Source: AEGEAN-183 sp045563675
Lineage (GTDB): Bacteria; Pseudomonadota; Gammaproteobacteria; Magnimaribacterales; Magnimaribacteraceae
Assembly (NCBI GenBank): GCA_045563675.1
Contig: JBJLIX010000001.1
Location: forward strand, 1-64,000
Length of the DNA stretch: 64,000 nt
Direction: 5' to 3'
The position numbers and the translations under genes are program-made. The notes under the pieces are model-generated. The model was not told the origin of the DNA. It did not search any database and worked only from the letters and a program-made list of their open reading frames with translations. The stretch's first letter is position 1; every line of letters begins with the position of its first letter. Shown here in pieces: positions 25,715-34,510 of this stretch.

Positions 25715-26271
25715 TTAATAAATAGTTTAGAAAATACTTCTTTTCCTTGGTCTTTTAAATATAAGAAAATACTTAATCCTGTAAATAACAAAACTCCAAC
25801 TACAGATACCTGATATAAAAGATCAATTAGAAAAGATTGCGAAGGAAAGGTCTGTTTTAATAAAACTAATATAAAAAGAGCAATTGTCCAGCCGGTATAG
25901 TGTTTTCCCCACCTGTTTGACTCCGCGTTTCTGCCCTCGAAAACTGTTAAGTAAAGCATAGCACCCATCATAGCAATACCATCTCTAATAATAAGTAAAC
26001 TAACTAACCAAATGGGAAGTAATTGAGCAAAAGCAAGAGCTAATAATGTTGCCAATATTAGGCACTTATCGGCTAAAGGGTCCAGCAATTTCCCAAATTG
26101 ACTCTCCCATTTAAATCTTCTTGCTAAATAGCCATCAATTCCATCTGATAATCCAGCAAAAATAAACAAGAGTAGAGCTAAACCTTCATTTCCATTATAA
26201 ATACTTATACTTATAGGAATTGCTAAAAGAAGTCTTAAAGAAGTAATTACATTGGGTATTATTTGTAACAT
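25711..26271 (-). CDS. pgsA: CDP-diacylglycerol--glycerol-3-phosphate phosphatidyltransferase
   Basis: The 186-residue membrane protein carries the CDP-alcohol phosphatidyltransferase motif DG-x2-AR-x8-G-x3-D-x3-D, here DGIDGYLARRF followed by GKLLDPLADK, at about residues 43-69. Several membrane helices follow. It makes phosphatidylglycerol phosphate, the precursor of phosphatidylglycerol. The length is typical of PgsA. It is tightly packed between DUF2066 (1-bp overlap) and hda (4-bp overlap). Confidence 0.88.
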   Translation of the reverse strand: MLQIIPNVITSLRLLLAIPISISIYNGNEGLALLLFIFAGLSDGIDGYLARRFKWESQFGKLLDPLADKCLILATLLALAFAQLLPIWLVSLLIIRDGIAMMGAMLYLTVFEGRNAESNRWGKHYTGWTIALFILVLLKQTFPSQSFLIDLLYQVSVVGVLLFTGLSIFLYLKDQGKEVFSKLFIN

Positions 26272-27308
26272 TATATTTTTGAGTTTAAGCGATACTGAAG
26301 GTCAACTCCTAGATCTTTTGTTATATCTTTACCTAAAATAGGATTTACATTCATTAATTTTCTAAGATCCGAGACCCCTCCCCTTATAACCAACAAATAG
26401 ATTGCCCCATTGGGGGATAGAGAAGAAAGTGAATAAGAAACAACTAATGCATTAGAGCTAAACAAATCGTCTAAGGAAGCTAAATTCTGATAATCCTTTA
26501 TACCCTCTACTTTTAAAGTAATTTCATTTCTTATTTCAGGATCAATATTTAGCTGAAAATCTTTATTTAATTCATCAGCTAAAATATTTACAGTATCTTC
26601 GAGAGAAGTCCTTTTTAATTTTGAGAAAGGTGATAGGCAATATGACTCTTCTGAAACAATTCCAAACTGATCTTCTATATAGCAAGCCACCCAACCATCT
26701 AATCCATAACGATTAGCCAACTTTTTAAGATGTTCATTTTCAGATTGAGGTTGGTAAAGATCTATGTAATTTAAGTCTAAAAGATCTAGGGCTGGTTCAA
26801 TAAACACAACGTTTCGTAAAGCCCCTATTTCTAAAAGCTTATTTTTAGTCGCCTGGCAAAGAATATTTTTTTTAAATTCTATCTCGTTATTAATATCTAA
26901 AAACAATGATTTTGAAACGCAAGGAAGAAAAAGAAGAGCTTTAGGTTTTATCCCTATCCATATAGGTAAACTATTTTTAGAAAGTAAACCCCTAACCAGG
27001 TCCCCATCAAAAGAGAATACCCCTAAGACCTTTTCATCATCGGAACTTAAGCGGTATTGGGTTACATATTTTTGAGGTTGAATTAAAGCTTTTTCTATTT
27101 CTTTATTCTGTAAACTATCTGAAAGACCAGATAAATTTATCATTAATTCTTCAAAAGCTTTTTGCATTCCATCTTCAATTGAAGGTCTATCTGTACCTTG
27201 AAGCGAAACCTTAACTTCGTAATGCTCTTTAAATGCATATCCCTCATCAGCAGATAACTGATTTAGAGAGACCATTAAAAGGATAATAAATAAATAAATA
27301 ATCTTCAT
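26271..27308 (-). CDS. DUF2066 domain-containing exported protein
   Basis: The 345-residue protein has a signal peptide (residues 1-20, NQLSA-DE) and the DUF2066 region (VSLQGTDRPSIEDGM, KYVTQYRLSS). In many gammaproteobacteria a DUF2066 gene is divergent from purM and precedes hda, as here, so neighbourhood supports the family call. The function is not established. In other species a PerM-type permease often lies in this operon; here its place is taken by pgsA. Confidence 0.82.
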   Translation of the reverse strand: MKIIYLFIILLMVSLNQLSADEGYAFKEHYEVKVSLQGTDRPSIEDGMQKAFEELMINLSGLSDSLQNKEIEKALIQPQKYVTQYRLSSDDEKVLGVFSFDGDLVRGLLSKNSLPIWIGIKPKALLFLPCVSKSLFLDINNEIEFKKNILCQATKNKLLEIGALRNVVFIEPALDLLDLNYIDLYQPQSENEHLKKLANRYGLDGWVACYIEDQFGIVSEESYCLSPFSKLKRTSLEDTVNILADELNKDFQLNIDPEIRNEITLKVEGIKDYQNLASLDDLFSSNALVVSYSLSSLSPNGAIYLLVIRGGVSDLRKLMNVNPILGKDITKDLGVDLQYRLNSKI

Positions 27309-27370
27309 TTAAAAAAAACTAATAAACTTAATTTAGATGATTGTTAAAATAATCAACTAATTCTAAATGT

Positions 27371-28432
27371 ATGACAGCTAAAGTTCCAAAAGAAAAAAAG
27401 AATCTAACTTATAAAGATTCTGGTGTAGATGTAGAAGCAGGCTATGATCTAATTAAAAAGATTGGACCTTTAGTAAAAAAAACAAATAGAAAAGAAATAT
27501 TATCTGATGTTGGTTCTTTTGCAGCCTTAAGTAGATTACCTAAACATATTAAAAACCCTATCTTGGTTACTTGTACTGACGGAGTGGGGACTAAAATAGA
27601 AATTGCTAAGGAACTAGGGGACTTCAGCACTATAGGAATAGATTTAGTAGCTATGTGTGTAAATGATCTTATTACCTGCGGGGCAGAGCCACTTTTGTTT
27701 CTTGATTATTACGTAACTGACCGTCTAAATGTTGATACTGCATCAGAGGTAATTAATGGCATAGCAAAAGGTTGCTTAGAAGCAAAATGTAGTTTAGTAG
27801 GTGGAGAGACTGCTGAACATCCAGATAGCTTCCCACTAGACAGTTTTGATATTGCTGGTTTTTCTCTTGGAATTGTTGATGAAAAAAAGATTATAGGCAA
27901 AGAATCTGCAAAGGTTAATGATGTACTTATAGGTCTGGCTTCTAGTGGAGTTCATTCAAATGGATTTTCTATGATACGCAAAATTACAGAAAAACCTGGA
28001 CTAATCAATGAAAAGATAGAAGGCTTAACTATTGGCCATAAACTACTTACGCCTACTAAGATTTATGTTGAAGAAGTCATGAAATTAAAAGAAGAAATTA
28101 ATATATCAGCTATTTCTCATATCACAGGCGGGGGGTTTTATGAAAATATTCCTAGAATACTTGCGAAAGACTCTATTGCTAAGATTGAATTTAATTTAGA
28201 AGACTGGCCTTCGTTTAAGCTTTTTGAATGGATAAAATCAAAAGGAAATATAACTTATAAAGAAATGTTCTCGACCTTCAATTGCGGTGTAGGAATGATT
28301 CTAGCCGTAGCCCAGAATGACGTAAATAAAACTTTAAAGTTTTTAAATGAAATGAATGTCACCTCAAGAATTATAGGTAAGATTGAACCAAAAAAGAGAG
28401 GCGATAGTCCAATAGAGATAAAAATAAACTAA
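27371..28432 (+). CDS. purM: Phosphoribosylformylglycinamidine cyclo-ligase (AIR synthetase)
   Basis: The 353-residue enzyme has the PurM/AIRS signature: TYKDSGVDVEAGYDLIKKI at the N-terminus, VTCTDGVGTKIEIA (ATP/substrate loop), GIDLVAMCVNDLITCGAEP and HITGGGFYENIPR. It closes the imidazole ring in the fifth step of purine synthesis. It is immediately followed by purN with no gap, and is divergent from the DUF2066 operon. Confidence 0.97.
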   Translation: MTAKVPKEKKNLTYKDSGVDVEAGYDLIKKIGPLVKKTNRKEILSDVGSFAALSRLPKHIKNPILVTCTDGVGTKIEIAKELGDFSTIGIDLVAMCVNDLITCGAEPLLFLDYYVTDRLNVDTASEVINGIAKGCLEAKCSLVGGETAEHPDSFPLDSFDIAGFSLGIVDEKKIIGKESAKVNDVLIGLASSGVHSNGFSMIRKITEKPGLINEKIEGLTIGHKLLTPTKIYVEEVMKLKEEINISAISHITGGGFYENIPRILAKDSIAKIEFNLEDWPSFKLFEWIKSKGNITYKEMFSTFNCGVGMILAVAQNDVNKTLKFLNEMNVTSRIIGKIEPKKRGDSPIEIKIN

Positions 28433-29074
28433 ATGTCAGAATTCTCCATAGCAATTCTCATATCTGGGAATGGATCAAACCTTCAAGCCATTATAGATGC
28501 AATTAGGAAAAAAGAGATTAAAGGAAAGATTTGCTGTGTTTTAAGCAATAAAAGAGGTGCATATGGCTTAGAAAGAGCGAAGAAAGCAAAAATATCTACT
28601 GAGATAATAAATAATGAAGCTTTCGAAACAAGAGAAAAGTTTGATTCAGAGATGGTGAAAGTTTTGTTTAATTACCAACCTAATTTAATTATTCTTGCTG
28701 GTTTTATGAGAATTTTGAGCCCAGTCTTTATTAATGCATTTAAAGGAAGAATACTTAATATCCACCCTTCTCTTTTACCAAAGTATCCTGGATTAAATAC
28801 CCACGAGAGAGTTCTTCAGTCTAAAGATAAGTGCCATGGTATTACCATTCATTTCGTAGATGAAAGTTTAGATGGAGGTCCCATATGCGCCCAATCTTCG
28901 CTTGAAATTAATACGACCTCAGTTAAAGAACTTGAAGAAAAAATACATAAGCTTGAACATGAACTTTATCCTAAAGTAGTAAGCTGGTACCAACAAGGTT
29001 TGTTAAAATTAAAAGATGGCAAAGTCTATTTCAAAGAAAAACAACTTTATTTTGGAGAGATTAATGATAAATAA
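28433..29074 (+). CDS. purN: Phosphoribosylglycinamide formyltransferase
   Basis: The 213-residue enzyme contains ISGNGSNLQAI (phosphate loop), LAGFMRILSP, NIHPSLLPKYPG with the catalytic Asn-His, and HFVDESLDGGPI with the catalytic Asp. It transfers formyl from 10-formyl-tetrahydrofolate to GAR in the third step of purine synthesis. It starts one base after the purM stop and overlaps the next gene by 11 bp, so purM-purN-DUF3108 form one operon. Confidence 0.96.
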   Translation: MSEFSIAILISGNGSNLQAIIDAIRKKEIKGKICCVLSNKRGAYGLERAKKAKISTEIINNEAFETREKFDSEMVKVLFNYQPNLIILAGFMRILSPVFINAFKGRILNIHPSLLPKYPGLNTHERVLQSKDKCHGITIHFVDESLDGGPICAQSSLEINTTSVKELEEKIHKLEHELYPKVVSWYQQGLLKLKDGKVYFKEKQLYFGEINDK

Positions 29075-29759
29075 ACTTCCAATCTTTTTTCTTATAATAT
29101 TTTCTTTTCATCTTTCAGCTAAAGCTCCTGAAGAACTCAAGCCCTCAAAAGCTACATTAAGCATGGAGCAAGGTGATATGGAGGTGTGGTTAGAGAGAAA
29201 AGAGGGGGACACTTGGGAAATGGGATCTAAGGTAGATGGAGGTAGAATTTTTAATAGAGAAGAGTTTTCAGTCTTTAAATTAAAGAATGATTCATTAATC
29301 CCCATTGAACATAGAATTAAAATGAAAATCCTTTTTAAAAAAATTAGAGCTTCAGCCCGTTTTAATTGGCAAGATAATAAGCTAGATTTTAAAGAGGGGA
29401 AAAATAGGGGCTCGATAAAACTTGAAGAAGGCACCTTAGGTCCAGCAACTGCTCAGTTAAAAATGAGATTAGACTTAAGATCAATGGATATAAATAACTT
29501 GCCTGATGAAATAATTTATAAGGTTTATTTTAGAGGTGAAATCAAAGAGAGAACATACCTATTGAAAGGATTTGAAAAAACTAAAACACCCTTGGGTGTT
29601 TTTGATACCTTGAGAGTAGAAAGACAATTTCTTCCCGAAGAGGAAAGAGAACAAATATATTGGTTTGCTCCTGACCTAGATTTCTCTATTGTGAGGATTC
29701 TTAATAATGATGGCAGAAAGTCAGATATCTTATTAAAGAGCATAGAGTTTGGTGATTAA
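29064..29759 (+). CDS. DUF3108 domain-containing exported protein
   Basis: The start is placed at ATG 29064 because TTGGAGAG lies just before it and it gives a proper signal peptide (PIFFLIIFSFHLSA); a longer in-frame opening from 29016 would bury it. The product is about 231 residues with the DUF3108 pattern (YKVYFRGEIKERTYLLKG, TPLGVFDTLRVER, YWFAPDLDFSIVRI). DUF3108 genes often follow purN in gammaproteobacteria. The fold resembles outer-membrane-associated beta proteins; function unknown. The stop shares TTAA with dcd. Confidence 0.85.
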   Translation: MINKLPIFFLIIFSFHLSAKAPEELKPSKATLSMEQGDMEVWLERKEGDTWEMGSKVDGGRIFNREEFSVFKLKNDSLIPIEHRIKMKILFKKIRASARFNWQDNKLDFKEGKNRGSIKLEEGTLGPATAQLKMRLDLRSMDINNLPDEIIYKVYFRGEIKERTYLLKGFEKTKTPLGVFDTLRVERQFLPEEEREQIYWFAPDLDFSIVRILNNDGRKSDILLKSIEFGD

Positions 29760-30322
29760 GTTTTGGGAAGAGTTACACCTTTTTGACCTTGATACTTACC
29801 TCCCCTGTCTTTATAACTAGTTTCGCAGTCTTCATCAGACTCTAAGAAAATCATTTGGGCTACTCCTTCGTTAGCATATATCTTAGCTGGCAAGCTAGTT
29901 GTATTAGAAAATTCTAGAGTTACATGACCTTCCCATTCAGGCTCAAGAGGAGTTACATTAACTATAATTCCACACCTAGCATAAGTTGATTTCCCTAAGC
30001 AGATTGTAAGTATATTTCTCGGAATCCTAAAGTATTCAACTGTGCTAGCTAGGGCAAAAGAATTAGGAGGTATTACACATTCTTCACTAGTTAAATTTAC
30101 AAAGCTAGTTTCATCAAAATGCTTTGGGTCAACAGTTGCAGAATTTATATTAGTGAAAATTTTAAACTCATTTGAACACCGAACATCATATCCATAAGAA
30201 GATGTTCCGTAAGATATCAGTCTTTGATCTCCGTTCATTCTTACCTGTTCAGGTTCAAAAGGTTTGATCATTTGCTCTTCTCTCGCCATTCTTCTAATCC
30301 ATTTATCTGCCTTTATTGTCAT
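29756..30322 (-). CDS. dcd: dCTP deaminase
   Basis: The 188-residue protein matches dCTP deaminase: SSYGYDVRCSNEFKIF, EECVIPPNSFALASTVEYF with the catalytic Glu later in TPLEPEWEGHVTLE, and a C-terminal KYQGQKGVTLPK lid that closes over the triphosphate. It converts dCTP to dUTP for thymidylate synthesis. Length and termini are standard. It is convergent with the purine operon. Confidence 0.95.
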   Translation of the reverse strand: MTIKADKWIRRMAREEQMIKPFEPEQVRMNGDQRLISYGTSSYGYDVRCSNEFKIFTNINSATVDPKHFDETSFVNLTSEECVIPPNSFALASTVEYFRIPRNILTICLGKSTYARCGIIVNVTPLEPEWEGHVTLEFSNTTSLPAKIYANEGVAQMIFLESDEDCETSYKDRGGKYQGQKGVTLPKT

Positions 30323-30395
30323 TGACTATAATTTCCTGTTTCTTTGATATGTGCTATTTTGATTCTATATAACGCTATTAACTTATTAAAAAACT

Positions 30396-31685
30396 ATGAA
30401 AATTATACTCTCATTTATAATAGTTTTTGTTCTTTCATCCTCAATTCTGAGAGCAGAAACTGAAGTCGACCTTTTAAGTCTTTATAAGGAATTACATGCA
30501 AACCCTGAACTGTCTTTTAAAGAAGAACAAACTTCAAAAAAGTTGGCTACTATTCTTAGAAATTCAGGTTTTAAAGTTACAGAAAATTTTGGAGGATTCG
30601 GGGTCGTTGCTCTTTTCAAGAACGGGGAAGGCAAAACAGTAATGATTAGAGCAGATATGGATGGATTGCCAGTTGAAGAGTTAACTAAAGCCTCTTACGC
30701 AAGTAAAAAGAAGTCCTTCAACCAAGTAGGAGATGAAGTTTTTACTATGCATGCATGTGGTCATGATATTCATATGACTTCTCTTATAGGAACGGCTATA
30801 AATTTAGTAAAAAGAAAAGGTGATTGGAAAGGAAACTTACTCATTATTTTACAGCCCGCAGAAGAAGTTAGCGGAGGTGCAAGAGCAATGATTAAGGAAG
30901 GCTTATTTAAAAAATTTCCAAGGCCCGATTTTAATTTAGCTTTGCATGTAAATGCTCAATTGCCTGCAGGTAAAGTTGGATATGTTCCTGGATGGGCAAT
31001 GGCTAATGTGGATTCAATGGATATTACTGTTAAAGGTATTGGGGGGCATGGGGCTTATCCACATACAACTAAAGATCCCATTGTTTTTTCAGCACAATTA
31101 ATAAATAACATTCAAACAATTATTAGTAGAGAAATATCACCTTTAGAATCTGCGGTGGTTACGGTGGGCTCTATCCATGGCGGAACAAAACATAATGTAA
31201 TCCCAAGTGAAGTTAAACTGCAGTTAACTTTAAGGTCTTACACAGACGAAACAAGAAATAAAATTATACAAACGATTAGAAGGATCGCTAACGGGTTAGC
31301 TAAGTCATATGACTTACCTAAAGATCTTTATCCGCAAATAGAACTTAAGGATGAGTACACTCCAGCTCTATATAACAATCCTGAATTAACTCAAAAACTC
31401 AAGGTAAGTTTTGAAAAAGCGATTGGAGAAGAGAATGTGCTAGCTTTGGCACCTGTTATGGGAGGAGAAGATTTTGGTATGTATGGAAGAGTTGAACCTA
31501 TCATTCCAAGTGCTTTATTCTGGCTAGGAGCAGTAAATAAAAAGGATTACGATAAATCTATAAAAGATAATTTAACTTTACCTTCCTTACATTCACCTTA
31601 TTTCTTACCTGATCCTGATCCGACTATAACAACAGGAGTAAATGTAATGGTTACCAGTGCAATTGATTTATTTAATAATTCTTAA
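30396..31685 (+). CDS. Exported M20 amidohydrolase (hippurate hydrolase-like)
   Basis: This 429-residue enzyme has a signal peptide (residues 1-20, SILRA-ET) and M20 motifs: IRADMDGLPVEE, MHACGHDIHM with the metal-binding Cys-Gly-His, QPAEEVSGGARAMI with the catalytic Glu, and GGEDFGMYG near the end. It is closest to the HipO/IAA-amino-acid hydrolase branch that cuts N-acyl amino acids. Together with the exported enzyme at 2380 it suggests periplasmic processing of amidated amino acids. The stop shares TTAA at 31682-31685 with recR. Confidence 0.87.
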   Translation: MKIILSFIIVFVLSSSILRAETEVDLLSLYKELHANPELSFKEEQTSKKLATILRNSGFKVTENFGGFGVVALFKNGEGKTVMIRADMDGLPVEELTKASYASKKKSFNQVGDEVFTMHACGHDIHMTSLIGTAINLVKRKGDWKGNLLIILQPAEEVSGGARAMIKEGLFKKFPRPDFNLALHVNAQLPAGKVGYVPGWAMANVDSMDITVKGIGGHGAYPHTTKDPIVFSAQLINNIQTIISREISPLESAVVTVGSIHGGTKHNVIPSEVKLQLTLRSYTDETRNKIIQTIRRIANGLAKSYDLPKDLYPQIELKDEYTPALYNNPELTQKLKVSFEKAIGEENVLALAPVMGGEDFGMYGRVEPIIPSALFWLGAVNKKDYDKSIKDNLTLPSLHSPYFLPDPDPTITTGVNVMVTSAIDLFNNS

Positions 31686-32296
31686 TCTGCCCTCTTTAGA
31701 TTAGTTCTACCGCTTATTGCATGCATAATTGTTCCACCATCTACATATTCTAATTCTCCGCCTAAAGGAACACCTCTTGCCAGTCTACTAATAGAAAGAG
31801 AACTAATCTCCTTTAAAACTTCAAAAATGAAATTTGCTGTAGCTTCCCCTTCTAAAGTTGAGTTGGTTGCTAAAATAATCTCTGAGAATACTTCAGTTTT
31901 AACTAAATGAATTAAGTTTTCTAACCCAAGCTCCTCAGGTCCTATATTATCTATAGGTGAAAGATGACCATGAAGAACAAAATACCTTCCTCTGTACTGA
32001 TTACTTTCTTCTATAGCAAAAACATCTGTCACACTTTCAACAATACATAAAAGCTTAGAATCTCTCTTTTGATCTTCACAAATATTGCATATATTTTTCT
32101 CTGAAAATATTCTACATTGTTCACATTGACCTACCTTTTCAAGAGTTTCGATCAAGCTTTTTGCTAGATTTTTTCCTTCTTCTCGATGATTTTCAAGAAG
32201 ATATAGAACCATTCTTTTAGCTGATTTTGGGCCAACTCCAGGCAGGCACCGAAATGCTTCTACTAAATCATCAACTAGTGGGCTTATATGTTTCAT
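31682..32296 (-). CDS. recR: Recombination protein RecR
   Basis: The 204-residue protein has the helix-hairpin-helix (LPGVGPKSAKRMV), the four-cysteine zinc finger (CEQCRIF ... CNICED) and a Toprim domain (LCIVESVTDVFAIE; LATNSTLEGEATA). RecR works with RecO and RecF to load RecA at gaps. It overlaps dnaX by 4 bp. The ybaB gene that usually lies between dnaX and recR in this class is absent. Confidence 0.95.
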   Translation of the reverse strand: MKHISPLVDDLVEAFRCLPGVGPKSAKRMVLYLLENHREEGKNLAKSLIETLEKVGQCEQCRIFSEKNICNICEDQKRDSKLLCIVESVTDVFAIEESNQYRGRYFVLHGHLSPIDNIGPEELGLENLIHLVKTEVFSEIILATNSTLEGEATANFIFEVLKEISSLSISRLARGVPLGGELEYVDGGTIMHAISGRTNLKRAD

Positions 32297-33912
32297 TTTA
32301 ACTTCTTAGGAGATATTGATGATTCTACAAGCTCTCCTCCAACGTTAGATAACAATTCTTTTACAACTTCCTCTTTTTGTATAGATTCTTTGGCTACCTC
32401 TAGGTCCTTAAGCTTCTCACCCTCCTTTATCTTATTGGGTGAAAAATCTTTATAATCACCTTCTTCAAAAAAAACACTTATGTGACTCCCCATCTCTTTA
32501 CTTAGACTATCTTCAAAACGCTCTCTGTGTAGGCCATTTAAAAGGTCTAGTTTTTCTTTAGGTATAGAAAAATAAATAACTTCCTGTTCTTGTCTTGAAA
32601 AAGTGCAATGAGAAATAAGCTGTTTAGTAGCTGAGTCTAAACTTAAATTTTTAAAGACTTGAGTCCAAGAACTCTCATCTAACAAAAAGCTAGAAGGTTC
32701 TTTGTTTTTACTTTTTGAAGAACTGACTTTATTTCCATGTAATTCTTTTGGCTTAGCTTCCTTTTCAATCTCTCCTGGCTCTAATTTCTTTTTTTCTTCT
32801 TTTTTTTTATCCTCTTTTATATCAATAGTTTTTGGTAAAAAGGACATCATCCTTAATAAAGCCATTTCAAATCCTTCGCTTATTGTTGGAGCTAGATCAA
32901 TATCTCTCTTAGCTAGCAAACCTATTTGATAAAGAACCTGGATATCTTCTTCATTCAACTTATCTGCTAACGAGGCAATAGACTCTCCAGACAAATCCAT
33001 GTTTAAAGAAGCCTCAAGAGAAATTTTCGCTATTGCCATTTGCTGTAGAGCTTCCAAGATAAGATCTATTAACTTTTGATAATCTATAGATAAAGTAGAA
33101 ATTAATTCTAGTTTCTCGACTAGATCTACAGCTCTCTCCTCAATTATGCAATCGAGTAATTCATAAACGTGATCATGAGACAGGGTTCCCAACATTTCAG
33201 AGACACTGGAACCAACTAAATCACCATCACAGAAAGCTATAGCTTGATCTGTAATGGTTAAACAGTCTCTCAAGCTACCTCTTCCAGCTTTAGCTATTTG
33301 ATTTATGCTTTCTGGATCAAACTTTATCTTCTCCTCTAACAAAACATACTCTAATCTTTTGCTTAACTGAACAGGAGTTAAATTTTTTAAATGGAACTGC
33401 AAACACCTTGATAGTACTGTAGCGGGTACATTCTCTGGTTCAGTGGTGGCTAAAATAAAAACTACATGCGGAGGTGGTTCTTCTAGAGTCTTCAATAAAG
33501 CATTGAAGCTATGTTTAGAAAGCATATGAACTTCATCTATTAGGTAAACCTTATATCTTGAAGAACCAGGCATGTGCATAACTGTCTCTAAAAGTTGCTG
33601 GGTTTCTTCTACACCTCTTCTTGAAGCAGCATCAACTTCCTGAAAGTCCATGAAATTTCCACTGCCTATTCCCTCACAGGTTTGGCATTTATCACAAGGC
33701 ATGGATTTAAGCCCTTCTTCGCAATTTAAGCACTTAGTTAATATTCTACCCAGAGTAGTTTTTCCTACACCTCTGGTTCCACTGAACAAGTAGGCTTGAT
33801 GGACCTTGTTTCCGTCAAGTGCGTTAGACAATGCCTTTACAACATGTTCTTGTCCAACTACTTCAGAAAAATTATTAGGTCTCCACTTTCTTGCTAAAAC
33901 TTGATAACTCAT
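32293..33912 (-). CDS. dnaX: DNA polymerase III subunits gamma/tau
   Basis: The 539-residue protein is the clamp-loader ATPase: Walker A GTRGVGKTT (45-53), a zinc site with Cys61, Cys64, Cys73, Cys76 and Cys79 in the usual region, Walker B YLIDEVHML (123-131), and sensor 1 ILATTEPE. Domain III follows to about residue 360. Residues 367-376 form a lysine-rich link (EDKKKEEKKK) encoded by an A9 and an A7 run, followed by a shorter tau-like tail. E. coli tau has 643 residues and its gamma is made by frameshifting at residue about 430. Here a shift in either direction would end translation within about a dozen codons (see the A-run entry). Operon with recR. Confidence 0.95.
   Translation of the reverse strand: MSYQVLARKWRPNNFSEVVGQEHVVKALSNALDGNKVHQAYLFSGTRGVGKTTLGRILTKCLNCEEGLKSMPCDKCQTCEGIGSGNFMDFQEVDAASRRGVEETQQLLETVMHMPGSSRYKVYLIDEVHMLSKHSFNALLKTLEEPPPHVVFILATTEPENVPATVLSRCLQFHLKNLTPVQLSKRLEYVLLEEKIKFDPESINQIAKAGRGSLRDCLTITDQAIAFCDGDLVGSSVSEMLGTLSHDHVYELLDCIIEERAVDLVEKLELISTLSIDYQKLIDLILEALQQMAIAKISLEASLNMDLSGESIASLADKLNEEDIQVLYQIGLLAKRDIDLAPTISEGFEMALLRMMSFLPKTIDIKEDKKKEEKKKLEPGEIEKEAKPKELHGNKVSSSKSKNKEPSSFLLDESSWTQVFKNLSLDSATKQLISHCTFSRQEQEVIYFSIPKEKLDLLNGLHRERFEDSLSKEMGSHISVFFEEGDYKDFSPNKIKEGEKLKDLEVAKESIQKEEVVKELLSNVGGELVESSISPKKLK
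32789..32808 (-). other. Slippage-prone A9 and A7 runs in dnaX
   Basis: On the coding strand nine A (32808-32800) and seven A (32795-32789) encode the KKK-EE-KKK link after domain III. One added A (or -1 slip) after the A9 run reads RRKKEIRARRD and then TGA; one lost A (or +1) reads KKRN and then TAG. Both would give a protein of about 375-385 residues, matching a gamma subunit that lacks the tau tail. Thermus thermophilus makes gamma by transcriptional slippage at an A9 run of this kind. Confidence 0.5.
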
Positions 33913-33963
33913 TTCATTAAATTAGGCATAATAATATGATTTGAAATTAGCTAAGTCCACAAA

Positions 33964-34422
33964 CTATTCTTTTGATTTACCCTTTACGGAGGTTACTTTA
34001 TCGATATCATAAAATTCAAACCCCCTGTAGTTAAGAAATCTTTTAACTTTCAGAAGTTCATTAGTGTCTTCAGGAAAATTACCTTTAGTCTTTTTTTGAA
34101 AAACTTCATGCGCTAAAACACTCCAGTCTATGTCATCTATCAATGGTCCGCTTACATCTGAATCAATGCCCTTATTCTTCAATTCTTGCTTTATCCTTAA
34201 TGGCCCATAACCCTTAATCGATCTCGAGTGTATGTATTGTTCTGCAAATCTTTGATGATTTATTAACCCCTCTTGTTTTAGGTGTTCTATTTCTTTTTTT
34301 AATAAATCTAAAGACTCAACTCTATGCTTTAATTTTTGGAATATTTCTATTGTCGAATGCTCTCTCCTCGCAAGATAATCCATGATCTTTAATCTTATAG
34401 ACTTTGAATTATCTAAGTTCAT
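33964..34422 (-). CDS. recX: Regulatory protein RecX
   Basis: The 152-residue all-helical protein shows the RecX three-helix repeats: YLARREHSTIEIFQKL, LKQEGLINHQRFAEQYI, KGYGPLRIKQELKNKGI. RecX modulates RecA filaments. recA itself, often the upstream neighbour, is not in the window; the gene sits alone between dnaX (51 bp away) and the divergent alcohol dehydrogenase. Confidence 0.88.
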   Translation of the reverse strand: MNLDNSKSIRLKIMDYLARREHSTIEIFQKLKHRVESLDLLKKEIEHLKQEGLINHQRFAEQYIHSRSIKGYGPLRIKQELKNKGIDSDVSGPLIDDIDWSVLAHEVFQKKTKGNFPEDTNELLKVKRFLNYRGFEFYDIDKVTSVKGKSKE

Positions 34423-34510
34423 TTAGACGATAGCTCCTTATAGTGATTTTAAAAAATTTTAAGTGTAAACTAATTCAAACAGCAGTTTCACTATTTGAAA
34501 AGGTTTTTTT

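Noticed and set aside
29016..29063. Upstream extension of the DUF3108 gene
   Set aside because: It lies in the purN coding sequence, lacks a ribosome site, and would put a charged segment before the signal peptide.
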